From NCBI RefSeq assembly GCF_003044275.1, contig NZ_PZPL01000001.1:930001-994000 (forward strand): a stretch of DNA of 64,000 nt, in the 5' to 3' direction. Origin of the DNA: Rathayibacter caricis DSM 15933. Its GTDB lineage: Bacteria; Actinomycetota; Actinomycetes; Actinomycetales; Microbacteriaceae. Below the pieces are notes generated by a model, which was given only the letters and a program-made list of their open reading frames with translations, was not told the DNA's origin and did not search any database. The position numbers and the translations under genes were made by a program. Within the stretch, counting starts at the first letter, position 1; every line of letters begins with the position of its first letter. Shown piece after piece: positions 1 through 7,490 of the stretch.

Positions 1-154
1 CCTGCTGATCGTCTCGGGCGACCAGGGTCTGCGCGCCGAGCTGGTCGACGCCGCCCTCACCCTGTCCCCCGGCGCGATCGCGGCGGTCGTCGTCGCCGCC
101 CTCGGCGGGCTCGCCCTGCTGATCGGCCTCGAGCGGGTGCTCGACCGGCGCTGA
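1..154 (+). CDS. C-terminal end of an unidentified membrane protein (partial)
   Basis: Codons read in frame from base 2 to a TGA at 152-154, giving about 50 residues. The piece holds one hydrophobic helix (rich in Ala, Val, Leu, Gly) and ends in a short basic tail (ERVLDRR), so the protein ends with a membrane anchor and a few cytoplasmic residues. The gene starts outside the window. Nothing in the fragment identifies a family; an AmaP-like envelope-stress membrane protein is one possibility but is not supported by a motif. Confidence 0.55.
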   Translation, partial: LLIVSGDQGLRAELVDAALTLSPGAIAAVVVAALGGLALLIGLERVLDRR

Positions 155-186
155 GCCCCGGGCCCGTGCCCGGATCCCGCTCGAGC

Positions 187-225
187 GGCAACCCCCTGCC
201 CGGGCCCCTGCGCCAGGCGCAGACT
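187..225 (+). promoter_or_regulatory. Candidate promoter: GGCAACC box 33 nt before a CAGACT -10-like hexamer
   Basis: GGCAACCCCC at 187-196 is followed, 33 nt start to start, by GCGCAGACT (hexamer CAGACT 220-225). The same arrangement occurs at 49170-49208 before the antitoxin-like gene and at 17411-17449 before the YihY gene. If the hexamer is a -10, the upstream box sits around -45 to -36, where an activator would touch polymerase. The 5' UTR to the antiporter start would be about 100 nt. This is inferred from recurrence only. Confidence 0.4.
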
Positions 226-333
226 CGACCACGGCTCCCGCAGCGCCGCCCGTCCGGGGCGGTGTCCGGGACGACCGGAGACGAGACCGATGCCCGACCG
301 CCGCCCGCCCCGTGCCAGCAGGAGCGACCCCCG

Positions 334-2049
334 ATGATGCTCGGGATCGCGGTGATCGTGGCCGTGGCGGTCCTCGTCGCGGTGGCCGTGTTCGCGCGCC
401 GCCTCGGCGTCGCCGCTCCGATCGTCCTGGTGCTCGCCGGAGTCGGCCTCTCGTACCTGCCCGGGGTGCCGGAGGTCGTCGTGCCGCACGAGTGGGTGCT
501 CGACGGAGTCCTGCCACCGCTGCTCTACGCCGCCGCCATCAGCGTCCCGTTCATCGACTTCCGGCGGAACCTGACGACGATCACCGGCCTCTCCGTCGTG
601 CTGGTCGCGATCTCGGCGGCCGGGGTCGGGGCGCTCCTCTTCGTCCTGCTGCCCGAGCTGGGCCTCGCGCTCGCCATCGCGGTGGGAGCGATCATCAGCC
701 CGCCCGACGCCGTCGCGGCCACCTCGGTCGGCCGGCGCCTCGGCCTGCCCCCGCGGCTGCTCACGCTGCTCGAGGGCGAGGGCCTGATCAACGACGCGAC
801 CGCCCTCGTCCTGCTGCGCTCGGCCCTCGCCGCCGCGGCCGGCACGCTCGCGACTCCGTGGGCCGCGGTGGGCGACTTCCTCTACGCGGTGGCCGTCGCG
901 GTCGTCGTCGGCCTCGTGGCGAGCATCCTCACCGTCTTCGTGCGCTCGCGCCTCGAGGACCCGGTGCTCAACACCGTCGTCTCGTTCACCGTGCCGTTCG
1001 TCGCCTTCATCCCGGCCGAGGGCCTGGGCGCCTCGGGGGTGCTCGCGGTGGTGGTGGCGGGCCTGCACACCGGGCACGCCTCCTCCCGCGCCTTCACCGC
1101 GCAGTCGCGGGTCAACGACCGCATCAACTGGCGCACGGTGCAGTTCCTGCTCGAGAACGGCGTGTTCCTGCTGATCGGGCTCGAGATCCGCAGTCTGATC
1201 CAGGATGCGGACGACGCCGCGCTCACGGTCCCCGCCGCTGTCGGCATCGGCCTGATCGCCACCGTCGGGCTCCTCGTCGTCCGCTTCCTCTGGGTCGGCC
1301 CGGTGCTCCTCGGCGAGCGCTGGCAGACCCGGCGGGCGGAACGGCGCGCCCGCGAGCAGAAGGCGGTGCTCGAGCAGGCCGCCGAGCTCCCCCGCGAGGA
1401 GCGGACGAAGGCGCGCCGCCGCTACCAGCTGCGCCGCTCCGACTACCGCCACTTCAGCACCAGCGGCCTCGGCTGGCGGGGCGGCCTGGTGCTCGGCTGG
1501 TCCGGGATGCGCGGAGTCGTCACTCTCGCGGCCGCGCAGTCGCTGCCCGAGGACATCCCGTACCGCCCGCAGCTCGTGCTGATCGCCTTCACGGTCGCGG
1601 TGACGACGCTCCTCGTCCAGGGCAGCACGCTGCCCCTCGTGATCCGGGCGACCGGGATCCGCGGAGTGGACGAGCCGGAGGACCAGCGCTCTCTCGCGGG
1701 CCTGCTCGACGAGATCACCGAAAAGGGGCTGTCCGTCCTCGAGCGCCCGGGCGACGTCGTCGAGGGCGTGACGGAGGTGGACCCGGACGTCCTGGAGCGC
1801 GTCCGGCAGACGTCGTTCCTCCGCTCGGAGGCGGCGTGGGAGCGGGCCCGCGGCGGCGAGCGCGACGCGGCCGGCACTCCGCACCGCCTCTACCGCGCGC
1901 TGCGGCTGGCCGTGGTGACGGCCGAGCGCGAGGCTCTGCTCGACGCGCGCTCGCGGCGGGCCTACCCGCAGCGGATCCTCACGCAGGCGCAGTCGATGCT
2001 CGACCTCGAGGAGACGCGACTGCGGCTGCGGCGCGGCACGACGTCATGA
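334..2049 (+). CDS. Na+/H+ antiporter, CPA1 (NhaP/NHE) family
   Basis: A 571-residue membrane protein that should exchange cytoplasmic Na+ (or K+) for protons. The N-terminal 400 residues carry about 11-12 hydrophobic segments. The family core is clear: GAIISPPDAVAA with the conserved PPD in the ion-binding segment, then LLEGEGLINDATALVL with the conserved EGEGLxND. A basic region around residues 330-370 separates it from a last helix pair (GMRGVVTLAAA) and a charged cytoplasmic tail. The frame is open from 166, but ATG 334 has GGAG at 321-324 and starts directly with a transmembrane helix, so it is preferred over the low-complexity upstream extension. It runs convergently into the UbiA gene with only 10 bp between stops. 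Confidence 0.9.
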   Translation: MMLGIAVIVAVAVLVAVAVFARRLGVAAPIVLVLAGVGLSYLPGVPEVVVPHEWVLDGVLPPLLYAAAISVPFIDFRRNLTTITGLSVVLVAISAAGVGALLFVLLPELGLALAIAVGAIISPPDAVAATSVGRRLGLPPRLLTLLEGEGLINDATALVLLRSALAAAAGTLATPWAAVGDFLYAVAVAVVVGLVASILTVFVRSRLEDPVLNTVVSFTVPFVAFIPAEGLGASGVLAVVVAGLHTGHASSRAFTAQSRVNDRINWRTVQFLLENGVFLLIGLEIRSLIQDADDAALTVPAAVGIGLIATVGLLVVRFLWVGPVLLGERWQTRRAERRAREQKAVLEQAAELPREERTKARRRYQLRRSDYRHFSTSGLGWRGGLVLGWSGMRGVVTLAAAQSLPEDIPYRPQLVLIAFTVAVTTLLVQGSTLPLVIRATGIRGVDEPEDQRSLAGLLDEITEKGLSVLERPGDVVEGVTEVDPDVLERVRQTSFLRSEAAWERARGGERDAAGTPHRLYRALRLAVVTAEREALLDARSRRAYPQRILTQAQSMLDLEETRLRLRRGTTS

Positions 2050-2059
2050 CGACCGCGCG

Positions 2060-2941
2060 TCAGGCTCCCGCGCGCGTCAGGATCGCCGTGACGAACAGCG
2101 CCGCCCACAGCGCCGCGCAGATCAGCAGCCGGATGTTGCCCAGCACGATGTCCTCGGGAGCCGACGCGCGGCCCTTCTCGATGTCGAGCGCGTAGAGGAA
2201 CAGCGCGGCGCCGAACGGGACCATGGACGCCATCGACCACAGCGAGTCGTCGCCGTTGAGGAACAGCGACCAGAGCGCGTAGGTGATCATCGTCAGCGAC
2301 GCGGCCACCGACCACACGAAGCGCAGGTACCCCGCCGTGTAGATCTTCAGCGTCGCCCGCGTGTGGCTCGCCTCCTTGCCCTCGCTCTGCAGCTTCTCGG
2401 AGTAGCGCTTGCCCGCGATCATGAACAGCGAGCCGGAGGAGATGGCCAGGAGGAACCACTGCGTGAGCGGGATGTCCGCGATCGCGGCGCCCGAGATGGC
2501 GCGCAGCACGAATCCGCCCGCCACGATCAGGATGTCGATCACCGGCTCGTGCTTGAGCCAGATGCAGTACGAGATCTGCATCACCAGGTAGGCGGCGAGC
2601 GTCGCGGCGAACCAGGTGTACCCGGCGAGGAACGTGAGCAGCGGCGGAGCGATCATCAGCACGAACGCGGCGATCCACGCGACGCGCACGGGCAGGGCTC
2701 CCGACGCGATGGCGCGGAACCGCTTCTTGGGGTGCAGCCGGTCGGACTCGATGTCGAGGAGGTCGTTGAGCATGTACCCGCCGGAGGAGGCGAGGCTGAA
2801 GGCCACGATGCCGATCACGCTCGCCAGCAGGACCTCGGGTTCGAGGATGCGCGCCGAGGCGATCGGGGCGGCGAGCACGAGGACGTTCTTGAGCCACTGC
2901 CTGGGGCGCATGGCGGCGACGAGTGCTCGAGCGGTACTCAC
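2060..2941 (-). CDS. ubiA: Decaprenyl-phosphate phosphoribosyltransferase (UbiA family)
   Basis: A 293-residue polytopic prenyltransferase with about 8-9 membrane helices. It most resembles the actinobacterial UbiA enzyme (Rv3806c) that joins PRPP to decaprenyl phosphate to make DPPR, the first committed step of decaprenylphosphoryl-arabinose synthesis. The RPRQWLKN opening and the Asp-rich NDLLDIESDRLHPKK motif (near residue 60) fit the family, as do a later YCIWLKHEPVIDI loop and AGKRYSEK. GTG 2941 was chosen because GGAGG lies 8-9 nt upstream; a later ATG at 2911 would cut the conserved start. It lies divergently next to gtrA-dprE1-dprE2, which supply the next steps. The phosphatase step (Rv3807c type) is not in the window. 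Confidence 0.88.
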   Translation of the reverse strand: MSTARALVAAMRPRQWLKNVLVLAAPIASARILEPEVLLASVIGIVAFSLASSGGYMLNDLLDIESDRLHPKKRFRAIASGALPVRVAWIAAFVLMIAPPLLTFLAGYTWFAATLAAYLVMQISYCIWLKHEPVIDILIVAGGFVLRAISGAAIADIPLTQWFLLAISSGSLFMIAGKRYSEKLQSEGKEASHTRATLKIYTAGYLRFVWSVAASLTMITYALWSLFLNGDDSLWSMASMVPFGAALFLYALDIEKGRASAPEDIVLGNIRLLICAALWAALFVTAILTRAGA

Positions 2942-2998
2942 GGCGTCGTTCCTCCGGGGTGGGTGGGGCGGCCGCACGGCGCGGACCGCCGCGGGATT

Positions 2999-3027
2999 TT
3001 CGCAAGGGGCGGTGCTCAACCTACAAT
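2999..3027 (+). promoter_or_regulatory. Promoter for gtrA-dprE1-dprE2
   Basis: TACAAT at 3022-3027 is a near-perfect -10. A weak -35 match, TTCGCA, lies 17 nt upstream at 2999-3004. The predicted start near 3034 leaves a leader of about 65 nt before the gtrA ATG. Confidence 0.5.
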
Positions 3028-3100
3028 CTCGGGTGTCGTCCTCGTCGTTCCGGCCCGGGCGGCGGCGGGGGACATCGACGATCGGCACGGAGGGACGCTC

Positions 3101-3511
3101 ATGCGCACGGCCGTGCTGTACGTCGTGTTCGCCATCGTCGCCACCGCGGTCAACCTGGGCACCCAGATCCTCCTCGAGCACCTCCTCACCGGCGAGTGGG
3201 CGACCGTGATCGCCGTCCTCGCGGGCACCCTGACGGGGGTGGTCGCCAAGTACGTCCTCGACAAGCGCTGGATCTTCCGCCACGAGACCGTGAACGCGGC
3301 GCACGGCGTGAAGACCTTCTTCCTCTACGGCGTGATGAGCGGGGTCACGACCCTGATCTTCTGGGGCTTCGAGTTCGGCTTCGACGCCCTGTTCGGCACC
3401 GACGCCGCCCGCTACACCGGGGCCGTGATCGGCCTCGCCATCGGCTACGCCGCCAAGTACTTCCTCGACAAGAACGTCACCTTCCAGGGCCCGCGTGAGG
3501 AGCCAGCATGA
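3101..3511 (+). CDS. GtrA family small membrane protein (Rv3789-like)
   Basis: A 136-residue protein with four predicted membrane helices, the usual size and topology of GtrA proteins. The motifs KYVLDKRWIF (near residue 50) and a second KYFLDKNVTF at the end are typical of the family. GtrA proteins are linked to movement or handling of polyprenyl-phosphate sugars. In Mycobacterium the homologue Rv3789 sits directly before dprE1 and has been proposed as a decaprenylphosphoryl-arabinose flippase or as a recruiter of arabinosyltransferase. The ATG at 3101 has an upstream GGAGG. Its stop overlaps the dprE1 start (ATGA), so the two are translationally coupled. Confidence 0.85.
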   Translation: MRTAVLYVVFAIVATAVNLGTQILLEHLLTGEWATVIAVLAGTLTGVVAKYVLDKRWIFRHETVNAAHGVKTFFLYGVMSGVTTLIFWGFEFGFDALFGTDAARYTGAVIGLAIGYAAKYFLDKNVTFQGPREEPA

Positions 3512-4806
3512 CCAGCACCGTCTCCTCCTGGGGCCTGCTCTCGCGCGACGAGCACCGCGTCGTCGCGATCACCAGCGTCGAGCAGGCGCAGGCCGCTCTC
3601 GCCCGCGGCGACGGCGGCATCGCCTACGGCCTCGGCCGCAGCTACGGCGACGTCGCGCTCAACGGCGGCGGGGTCGTCTGGGACTTCAGCGGCTTCGACC
3701 GCTTCCTCGCCTTCGACGACGAGACCGGGGTGCTCCGGGCCGAGCCCGGCGTCCTGCTGAAGGACGTGCAGTCCGTCTTCGCGCCGCGCGGCTGGATGCT
3801 CGCCGTCACTCCCGGCACCAAGAACGTGACCCTCGGCGGCGCGATCGCGAACGACGTGCACGGCAAGAACCACGCCTCCGCGGGCACGATCGGCCGCCAC
3901 GTCGTCTCGTTCACGGTGCTGCGCAGCGACGGATCGACGACCCGCTGCTCCCCGGAGGAGAACGTCGAGCTCTTCGCGGCCACCATCGGCGGGCTCGGGC
4001 TCACCGGTCTGATCGTCGAGGTCGAGATCGCGCTGAAGCGGGTCCCGGGCCCGTGGATCGTTGCGGAGGACGTGCCGTTCCAGACCCTCGACGAGTACCT
4101 CGGCCTCGTGCACGAGTCGGTCGACGTCTTCGAGCAGACCGTGGCCTGGATCGACGTGACCACCCAGGGCGGCCGCCGCGGCGTCTACACGCGCGGCGAC
4201 GCGACCGCCGCTCCCGAGCTGCCGGAGGCGCGCGGACGCGGCCTGCGCGTGCCGTTCGCGTTCCCCGCGTCGGTCGTGAACCGCGCCACCCTGCCCCTGC
4301 TGAACCGCGCCTACTACCGCCTGAAGGCGACCGGGGCAGGCCGCTCCGTGCAGCACTACGAGCAGTTCTACTACCCGCTCGACGCGATCGAGGGCTGGAA
4401 CAGCATGTACGGCCCCCGCGGCTTCTACCAGTACCAGAGCGTCGTGCCGTGGGAGGGAGCGCTCGAGGTCACCCGCGAGATGCTGGCGCTGATCGCCGCG
4501 TCCGGCACCGGCTCGTTCCTCGGCGTGCTGAAGACCTTCGGCTCGCTGGAGTCGCCGGGGCTGCTGAGCTTCCCCGCGCCCGGCGTCTGCTTCGCGCTCG
4601 ACTTCCCCAACGACGCGGCGGCCCTGCCGCTGTTCGAGCGGCTGGACGCCCTGGTCCTGGCCGCGGGCGGGCGCCTGTACCCCGCCAAGGACGCGCGCAT
4701 GCCGCGCGAGATGTTCGAGGCCGGATACCCGCGCCTCGCCGAATTCACCCTTCAGCGCGACCCGGGGATCTCCTCCGGCTTCTCGCGCCGAGTCCTCGGG
4801 AGCTGA
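3508..4806 (+). CDS. dprE1: Decaprenylphospho-beta-D-ribofuranose 2-oxidase, FAD subunit DprE1
   Basis: A 432-residue VAO-type FAD-binding oxidoreductase. DprE1 oxidises C2 of decaprenylphosphoryl-ribose to the keto intermediate that DprE2 reduces. The FAD domain shows GLGRSYGDVALNGGG near residues 31-45 and TPGTKNVTLGGAIANDVHGK near 98-117. Near the C-terminus GVCFALDFP keeps a cysteine at the place where mycobacterial DprE1 has the benzothiazinone-reactive Cys, and YPAKDARMP keeps the conserved Lys. The gene overlaps gtrA by ATGA and is followed after one base by dprE2, the same order as in mycobacteria. It is about 30 residues shorter than the mycobacterial enzyme, mainly at the N-terminus. 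Confidence 0.9.
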   Translation: MTSTVSSWGLLSRDEHRVVAITSVEQAQAALARGDGGIAYGLGRSYGDVALNGGGVVWDFSGFDRFLAFDDETGVLRAEPGVLLKDVQSVFAPRGWMLAVTPGTKNVTLGGAIANDVHGKNHASAGTIGRHVVSFTVLRSDGSTTRCSPEENVELFAATIGGLGLTGLIVEVEIALKRVPGPWIVAEDVPFQTLDEYLGLVHESVDVFEQTVAWIDVTTQGGRRGVYTRGDATAAPELPEARGRGLRVPFAFPASVVNRATLPLLNRAYYRLKATGAGRSVQHYEQFYYPLDAIEGWNSMYGPRGFYQYQSVVPWEGALEVTREMLALIAASGTGSFLGVLKTFGSLESPGLLSFPAPGVCFALDFPNDAAALPLFERLDALVLAAGGRLYPAKDARMPREMFEAGYPRLAEFTLQRDPGISSGFSRRVLGS

Positions 4807-4807
4807 C

Positions 4808-5554
4808 GTGACCAACCACCCTTCGAAGATCGTCGTCGTCGGAGCGACCTCGGCCATCGCCGAGCACACCCTCCGTCTCTGGCTGGGCACGGGCGCGCGC
4901 CAGGCGCTGCTCGTCGGCCGCGACCAGGCCCGGCTCGAGGCCCTCGCGACCGACCTCCGCGTGCGCTTCCCCACCGCGACGCTGTCGGTGTCGGCGGTCG
5001 ACCTGACCGACCCGGCCGCGATCTCCTCCGTCGTCGCGACCTCGCTCGAGGGCGGGGCGCCCGACACGGTGCTCATCGCCCACGGCGCGATGACGTCGCA
5101 GGAGGAGGCCTCGGCCGACCTCGCCGTCGCCCGCGACGTGCTCGTGGTCACCGGCGTCTCGGTGGCGCTGTGGATGGAGGCGTACGCGAACGCGCTGACG
5201 TCCGGCACCATCGGCGTGATCGGGTCGGTCGCCGGCGACCGCGGGCGCAAGACCAACTACGTCTACGGCTCGGCCAAGGGTCTCGTCGAGCGCTTCGCCC
5301 AGGGTCTCCAGCACCGTCTGGCCGGCTCGCGCCTCTCGGTCGTGCTGATCAAGCCCGGCCCGACCGACACCCCGATGACCGCGCACATCAAGCAGTCCGG
5401 CGGCTCGCTCGCGTCGGTGGAGTCGGTGGCGAAGGATGTCGCCGCCGCGATGGCCTCGGGCCGCGCGGTCGCGTACGCGCCGGTGAAGTGGCGCGTGATC
5501 ATGACGGTGATCAAGGCGCTGCCGGCGCCGGTGTTCAACAAGCTGAACATCTAG
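4808..5554 (+). CDS. dprE2: Decaprenylphosphoryl-2-keto-beta-D-erythro-pentose reductase DprE2 (SDR)
   Basis: A 248-residue short-chain dehydrogenase. It should reduce the DprE1 keto product with NAD(P)H to give decaprenylphosphoryl-arabinose. The nucleotide-binding turn is VVGATSAIAEHT, the GATSAIA variant seen in DprE2 rather than the usual GxxxGxG. The active site is Ser in IGSVAGDRG and YVYGSAKG. The short C-terminal PVKWRVIMTVIKALP stretch is amphipathic or membrane-associated as in homologues. The GTG start is placed just after the dprE1 stop and has GGGAG upstream. Confidence 0.87.
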   Translation: MTNHPSKIVVVGATSAIAEHTLRLWLGTGARQALLVGRDQARLEALATDLRVRFPTATLSVSAVDLTDPAAISSVVATSLEGGAPDTVLIAHGAMTSQEEASADLAVARDVLVVTGVSVALWMEAYANALTSGTIGVIGSVAGDRGRKTNYVYGSAKGLVERFAQGLQHRLAGSRLSVVLIKPGPTDTPMTAHIKQSGGSLASVESVAKDVAAAMASGRAVAYAPVKWRVIMTVIKALPAPVFNKLNI

Positions 5555-5569
5555 GGCCTGTCGTCGATG

Positions 5570-5599
5570 CGGCGCACCTCGCTCCGGCGGGGTGCGCCG
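5570..5599 (+). terminator. Stem-loop after dprE2
   Basis: CGGCGCACC (5570-5578) pairs with GGTGCGCCG (5591-5599) over a 12-nt loop, 15 bases after the dprE2 stop. There is no strong U-tract, so termination is probable rather than proven. Confidence 0.5.
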
Positions 5600-5674
5600 T
5601 TCGTGCGCTTGCACCCGTGAAATTGTTCACGGTAACATCGGCCGATTCCTCCCCTCGGCTCACGAAGGACACCC

Positions 5675-5749
5675 ATGCGCCCCTCCTCGAACCGCGGTCC
5701 GGACTCCTCCCCCGGGAACGGTGTCGTGACGCACCGGGCCGCCGCGTGA
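5675..5749 (+). CDS. Possible 24-residue leader peptide
   Basis: ATG 5675 opens a 24-codon frame (begins MRPSSNRG, ends HRAAA) after an AAGGA ribosome site. Its TGA at 5747-5749 overlaps the GTG start of the next gene (GTGA), so ribosomes finishing it could restart on that gene. Upstream at 5626-5639 is TGTT-N6-AACA, a short inverted repeat that could be an operator. The peptide resembles no known leader, and the frame could be chance. Confidence 0.35.
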   Translation: MRPSSNRGPDSSPGNGVVTHRAAA

Positions 5750-6162
5750 GCGCGACCGCGCGAGGCGCGACCTCGCGAGGCGCGACCGCGGAGGAGGACC
5801 GCCTCGATCAGCTGCGCCGGGGAGCGTCCACGGACGACGCCCGACGAGCGGCCGTCGAGCTGCTCATCGCCACCGGTCTGGTGCGGGAGGAGCACCCGTG
5901 GGTGCTGCACGACTCCGGAACCTGGTGGATCGACTTCGACCGGGCGACCGAGGCCGTCGACGCCCTGACCGTCGAGCACGAGAAGTGGGGGCTGACCCCC
6001 TCCCTCCTGAGCGTGCTCGAGATGGCGGCCTCGCTGGCCGACGGACTCACCGTGCACCTGCGCCACGTGCTGCCCGAGCTCGACGACGAGCACACGTCGC
6101 TGGTGATGGCCGCGATCGCGGAGGCCGCCGGCCACCCGGACGCGGAGCCCCCTCAGGCCTGA
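5746..6162 (+). CDS. Hypothetical protein, 138 residues
   Basis: I do not recognise this protein. It is soluble and acidic after a short N-terminal stretch containing a direct repeat (ARGAT-SRGAT). Conspicuous segments are DDARRAAVELLIATGLV and HPWVLHDSGTWWIDFDRATEAV, then an Ala/Leu-rich helical half. The frame continues upstream into dprE2, but GTG 5746 overlaps the stop of the small leader frame and starts codon usage typical of this genome. Its last 10 bases overlap the 3' end of the convergent DUF1992 gene. Confidence 0.6.
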   Translation: MSATARGATSRGATAEEDRLDQLRRGASTDDARRAAVELLIATGLVREEHPWVLHDSGTWWIDFDRATEAVDALTVEHEKWGLTPSLLSVLEMAASLADGLTVHLRHVLPELDDEHTSLVMAAIAEAAGHPDAEPPQA

Positions 6163-6716
6163 TCGGCCCTCCGGCGCCGCCACCACCGGCGCGGGCGCTC
6201 CGTCTCGGTCTGGATCGCAGGACGGGCGCGCTCGGCGCGGCGCTCGCGCCAGCGCACGAGCTCGACGTCGACGTCGCGGAGCGGCGTCACCACGGGCGGG
6301 CCGCCGAGGAGCTGCCGCCGCGCCTCGACGACGCGGGCGTTGAACTCCTCGAGGTGCGTGCGCACCTCCGATTCGCGGTGCAGGCGGTCGAGCCGCTCGT
6401 CGAGCTGCCGGTCCTCGGCACGGAGGAGGAACGCGACCGGGCCGATGCCCGTGAGGTTCTCGCGCTCGATCTTGCGGCGGATCCACCAGTCGGGGTCGTG
6501 GCTGCCGTTCAGCCCCTCCAGGGGCTTGCCGGCGCCGGGGAGGTCGTCGAAGTCGCCGCGGCGGATCGCCTGCTGGATCGTCGTCTCGATGAACGCGGCC
6601 CGCTCGGCGGGATCCTCCGGGATCGTCGCCTCGGTCGCGTCGGAGGTGTCGGGCGAGGGGTCGCCGGCGGAGCGCTTCGCCAGGTAGCGCGCGGCGTGGT
6701 TCTTGGCGTCGGACAT
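6153..6716 (-). CDS. DUF1992 (DnaJ subfamily C member 28-like) domain protein
   Basis: A 187-residue soluble protein. Residues 40-110 match the DUF1992 core: an E-x-x-I-Q-x-A-x-x-x-G-x-F-x-x-L-x-G-x-G-K-P pattern (IQQAIRRGDFDDLPGAGKPL) followed by WWIRRKIERENL. The family is named after vertebrate DNAJC28, but bacterial members lack a J domain and their role is unknown. The C-terminus is Arg/Trp-rich (RRWWRRRRADQA), perhaps nucleic-acid or membrane binding. A clear GGAGGT precedes the ATG. Confidence 0.85.
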   Translation of the reverse strand: MSDAKNHAARYLAKRSAGDPSPDTSDATEATIPEDPAERAAFIETTIQQAIRRGDFDDLPGAGKPLEGLNGSHDPDWWIRRKIERENLTGIGPVAFLLRAEDRQLDERLDRLHRESEVRTHLEEFNARVVEARRQLLGGPPVVTPLRDVDVELVRWRERRAERARPAIQTETERPRRWWRRRRADQA

Positions 6717-6875
6717 CGGGTCACCTCCGTCCCTCCAGGCTAGGTCGGGCTCCGCGGAGGGGTCGATCCCCCTCTCGAGCGCTCAGCGACCACTCGGGAT
6801 GCGCTCGGCGGACCGGAACGGACGTACTCTCGGATCCCCTCCTGATGGGGGACCTGCAGGGGGATCGCTGCGATC

Positions 6876-6881
6876 TACGCT
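6876..6881 (+). promoter_or_regulatory. -10 element of a leaderless transcript
   Basis: TACGCT followed by exactly 6 nt and then ATG 6888, with no ribosome site. It belongs to the recurrent TANNNT-N6-start pattern in this window. Confidence 0.5.
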
Positions 6882-6887
6882 CGGCGC

Positions 6888-7259
6888 ATGCCTCATCGCA
6901 GCGCCGCGATCGCCTCCGTCCCGCACCTCCGCACCGTCGTCTCCCGCGCTCGACAGCGTGCCGTGGCGGAGATCCTGGCGCACCTCGTCGTCGCGCTGGC
7001 GTTCGCGTCGGTGCTGCTGCTAGCGGTGTCGGCGAGCTTCGCCGGGCTGCTGCCCGCGCCCACTCCGGTACCCGCCTTCGAGGCCTGGTCGCTGATGCGC
7101 ACGTCGGCGACGCTGCAGATCGGAGTCGGCGTGCTCGCCACCGCGCTGGCCGCGCTCGCGAAGGCGGCCGGCTGCGGCTCCCACCCCGACCGCTGGTGCA
7201 TCGTCGCGGCGCTCAGCGCGGCCGGCGGCGCCCTGCTGCTGGTGGCCCCTCCGGTCTGA
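6888..7259 (+). CDS. Hypothetical membrane protein, 123 residues
   Basis: No family recognised. The protein has about three hydrophobic segments (near residues 28-50, 70-90 and 105-122) with an Arg-rich N-terminus. A Cys-containing loop (AAGCGSHPDRWC) lies between the second and third. It is preceded by a TACGCT hexamer 6 nt before the ATG rather than by a ribosome site, consistent with a leaderless mRNA. The antisense frame covering the same bases has no recognisable features. Confidence 0.6.
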   Translation: MPHRSAAIASVPHLRTVVSRARQRAVAEILAHLVVALAFASVLLLAVSASFAGLLPAPTPVPAFEAWSLMRTSATLQIGVGVLATALAALAKAAGCGSHPDRWCIVAALSAAGGALLLVAPPV

Positions 7260-7300
7260 GCCGCTCGGCTCCTCGGCACCCTGGGATCGCGGCGAGTCCT

Positions 7301-7341
7301 CAAGAGTTGTCGTACTCGGCGCTCGAGTACGACAACTCTTG
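7301..7341. repeat. Perfect 18-bp inverted repeat (stem-loop)
   Basis: The 18-base arm CAAGAGTTGTCGTACTCG (7301-7318) is exactly complementary to 7324-7341, with a 5-nt loop. It lies between two genes that converge on it. It could be a bidirectional terminator or a REP-like dispersed palindrome. It is much less GC-rich than its surroundings. Confidence 0.7.
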
Positions 7342-7425
7342 GAGAGTCGCCACGGCTCCGCTCCGTGAAGTCCGTCGAGGCGTCCTCGAGCCGTCGAGAC
7401 GTCCAGATGCAGCGGGTCGTCTCAA

Positions 7426-7463
7426 CGGCAGCAGGACGCCTCGCCGGCAGCGGGACGCCTCGC
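7426..7463. repeat. Two tandem 19-bp repeats
   Basis: CGGCAGCAGGACGCCTCGC at 7426-7444 is followed immediately by a copy with one A to G change at 7445-7463. It lies just past the 3' end of the MshEN-glycosyltransferase gene, in non-coding DNA. Confidence 0.6.
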
Positions 7464-7490
7464 CGACGCGGAGGCACGACGCCCGCAGAC

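Noticed and set aside
166..333. In-frame extension of the Na+/H+ antiporter start
   Set aside because: The extra 56 residues are low-complexity Pro/Arg/Gln; ATG 334 has a good ribosome site and begins a membrane helix.
7301..7341. Classical rho-independent terminator
   Set aside because: The stem is perfect but no T-run follows on either strand, so it is listed as a repeat of uncertain role.
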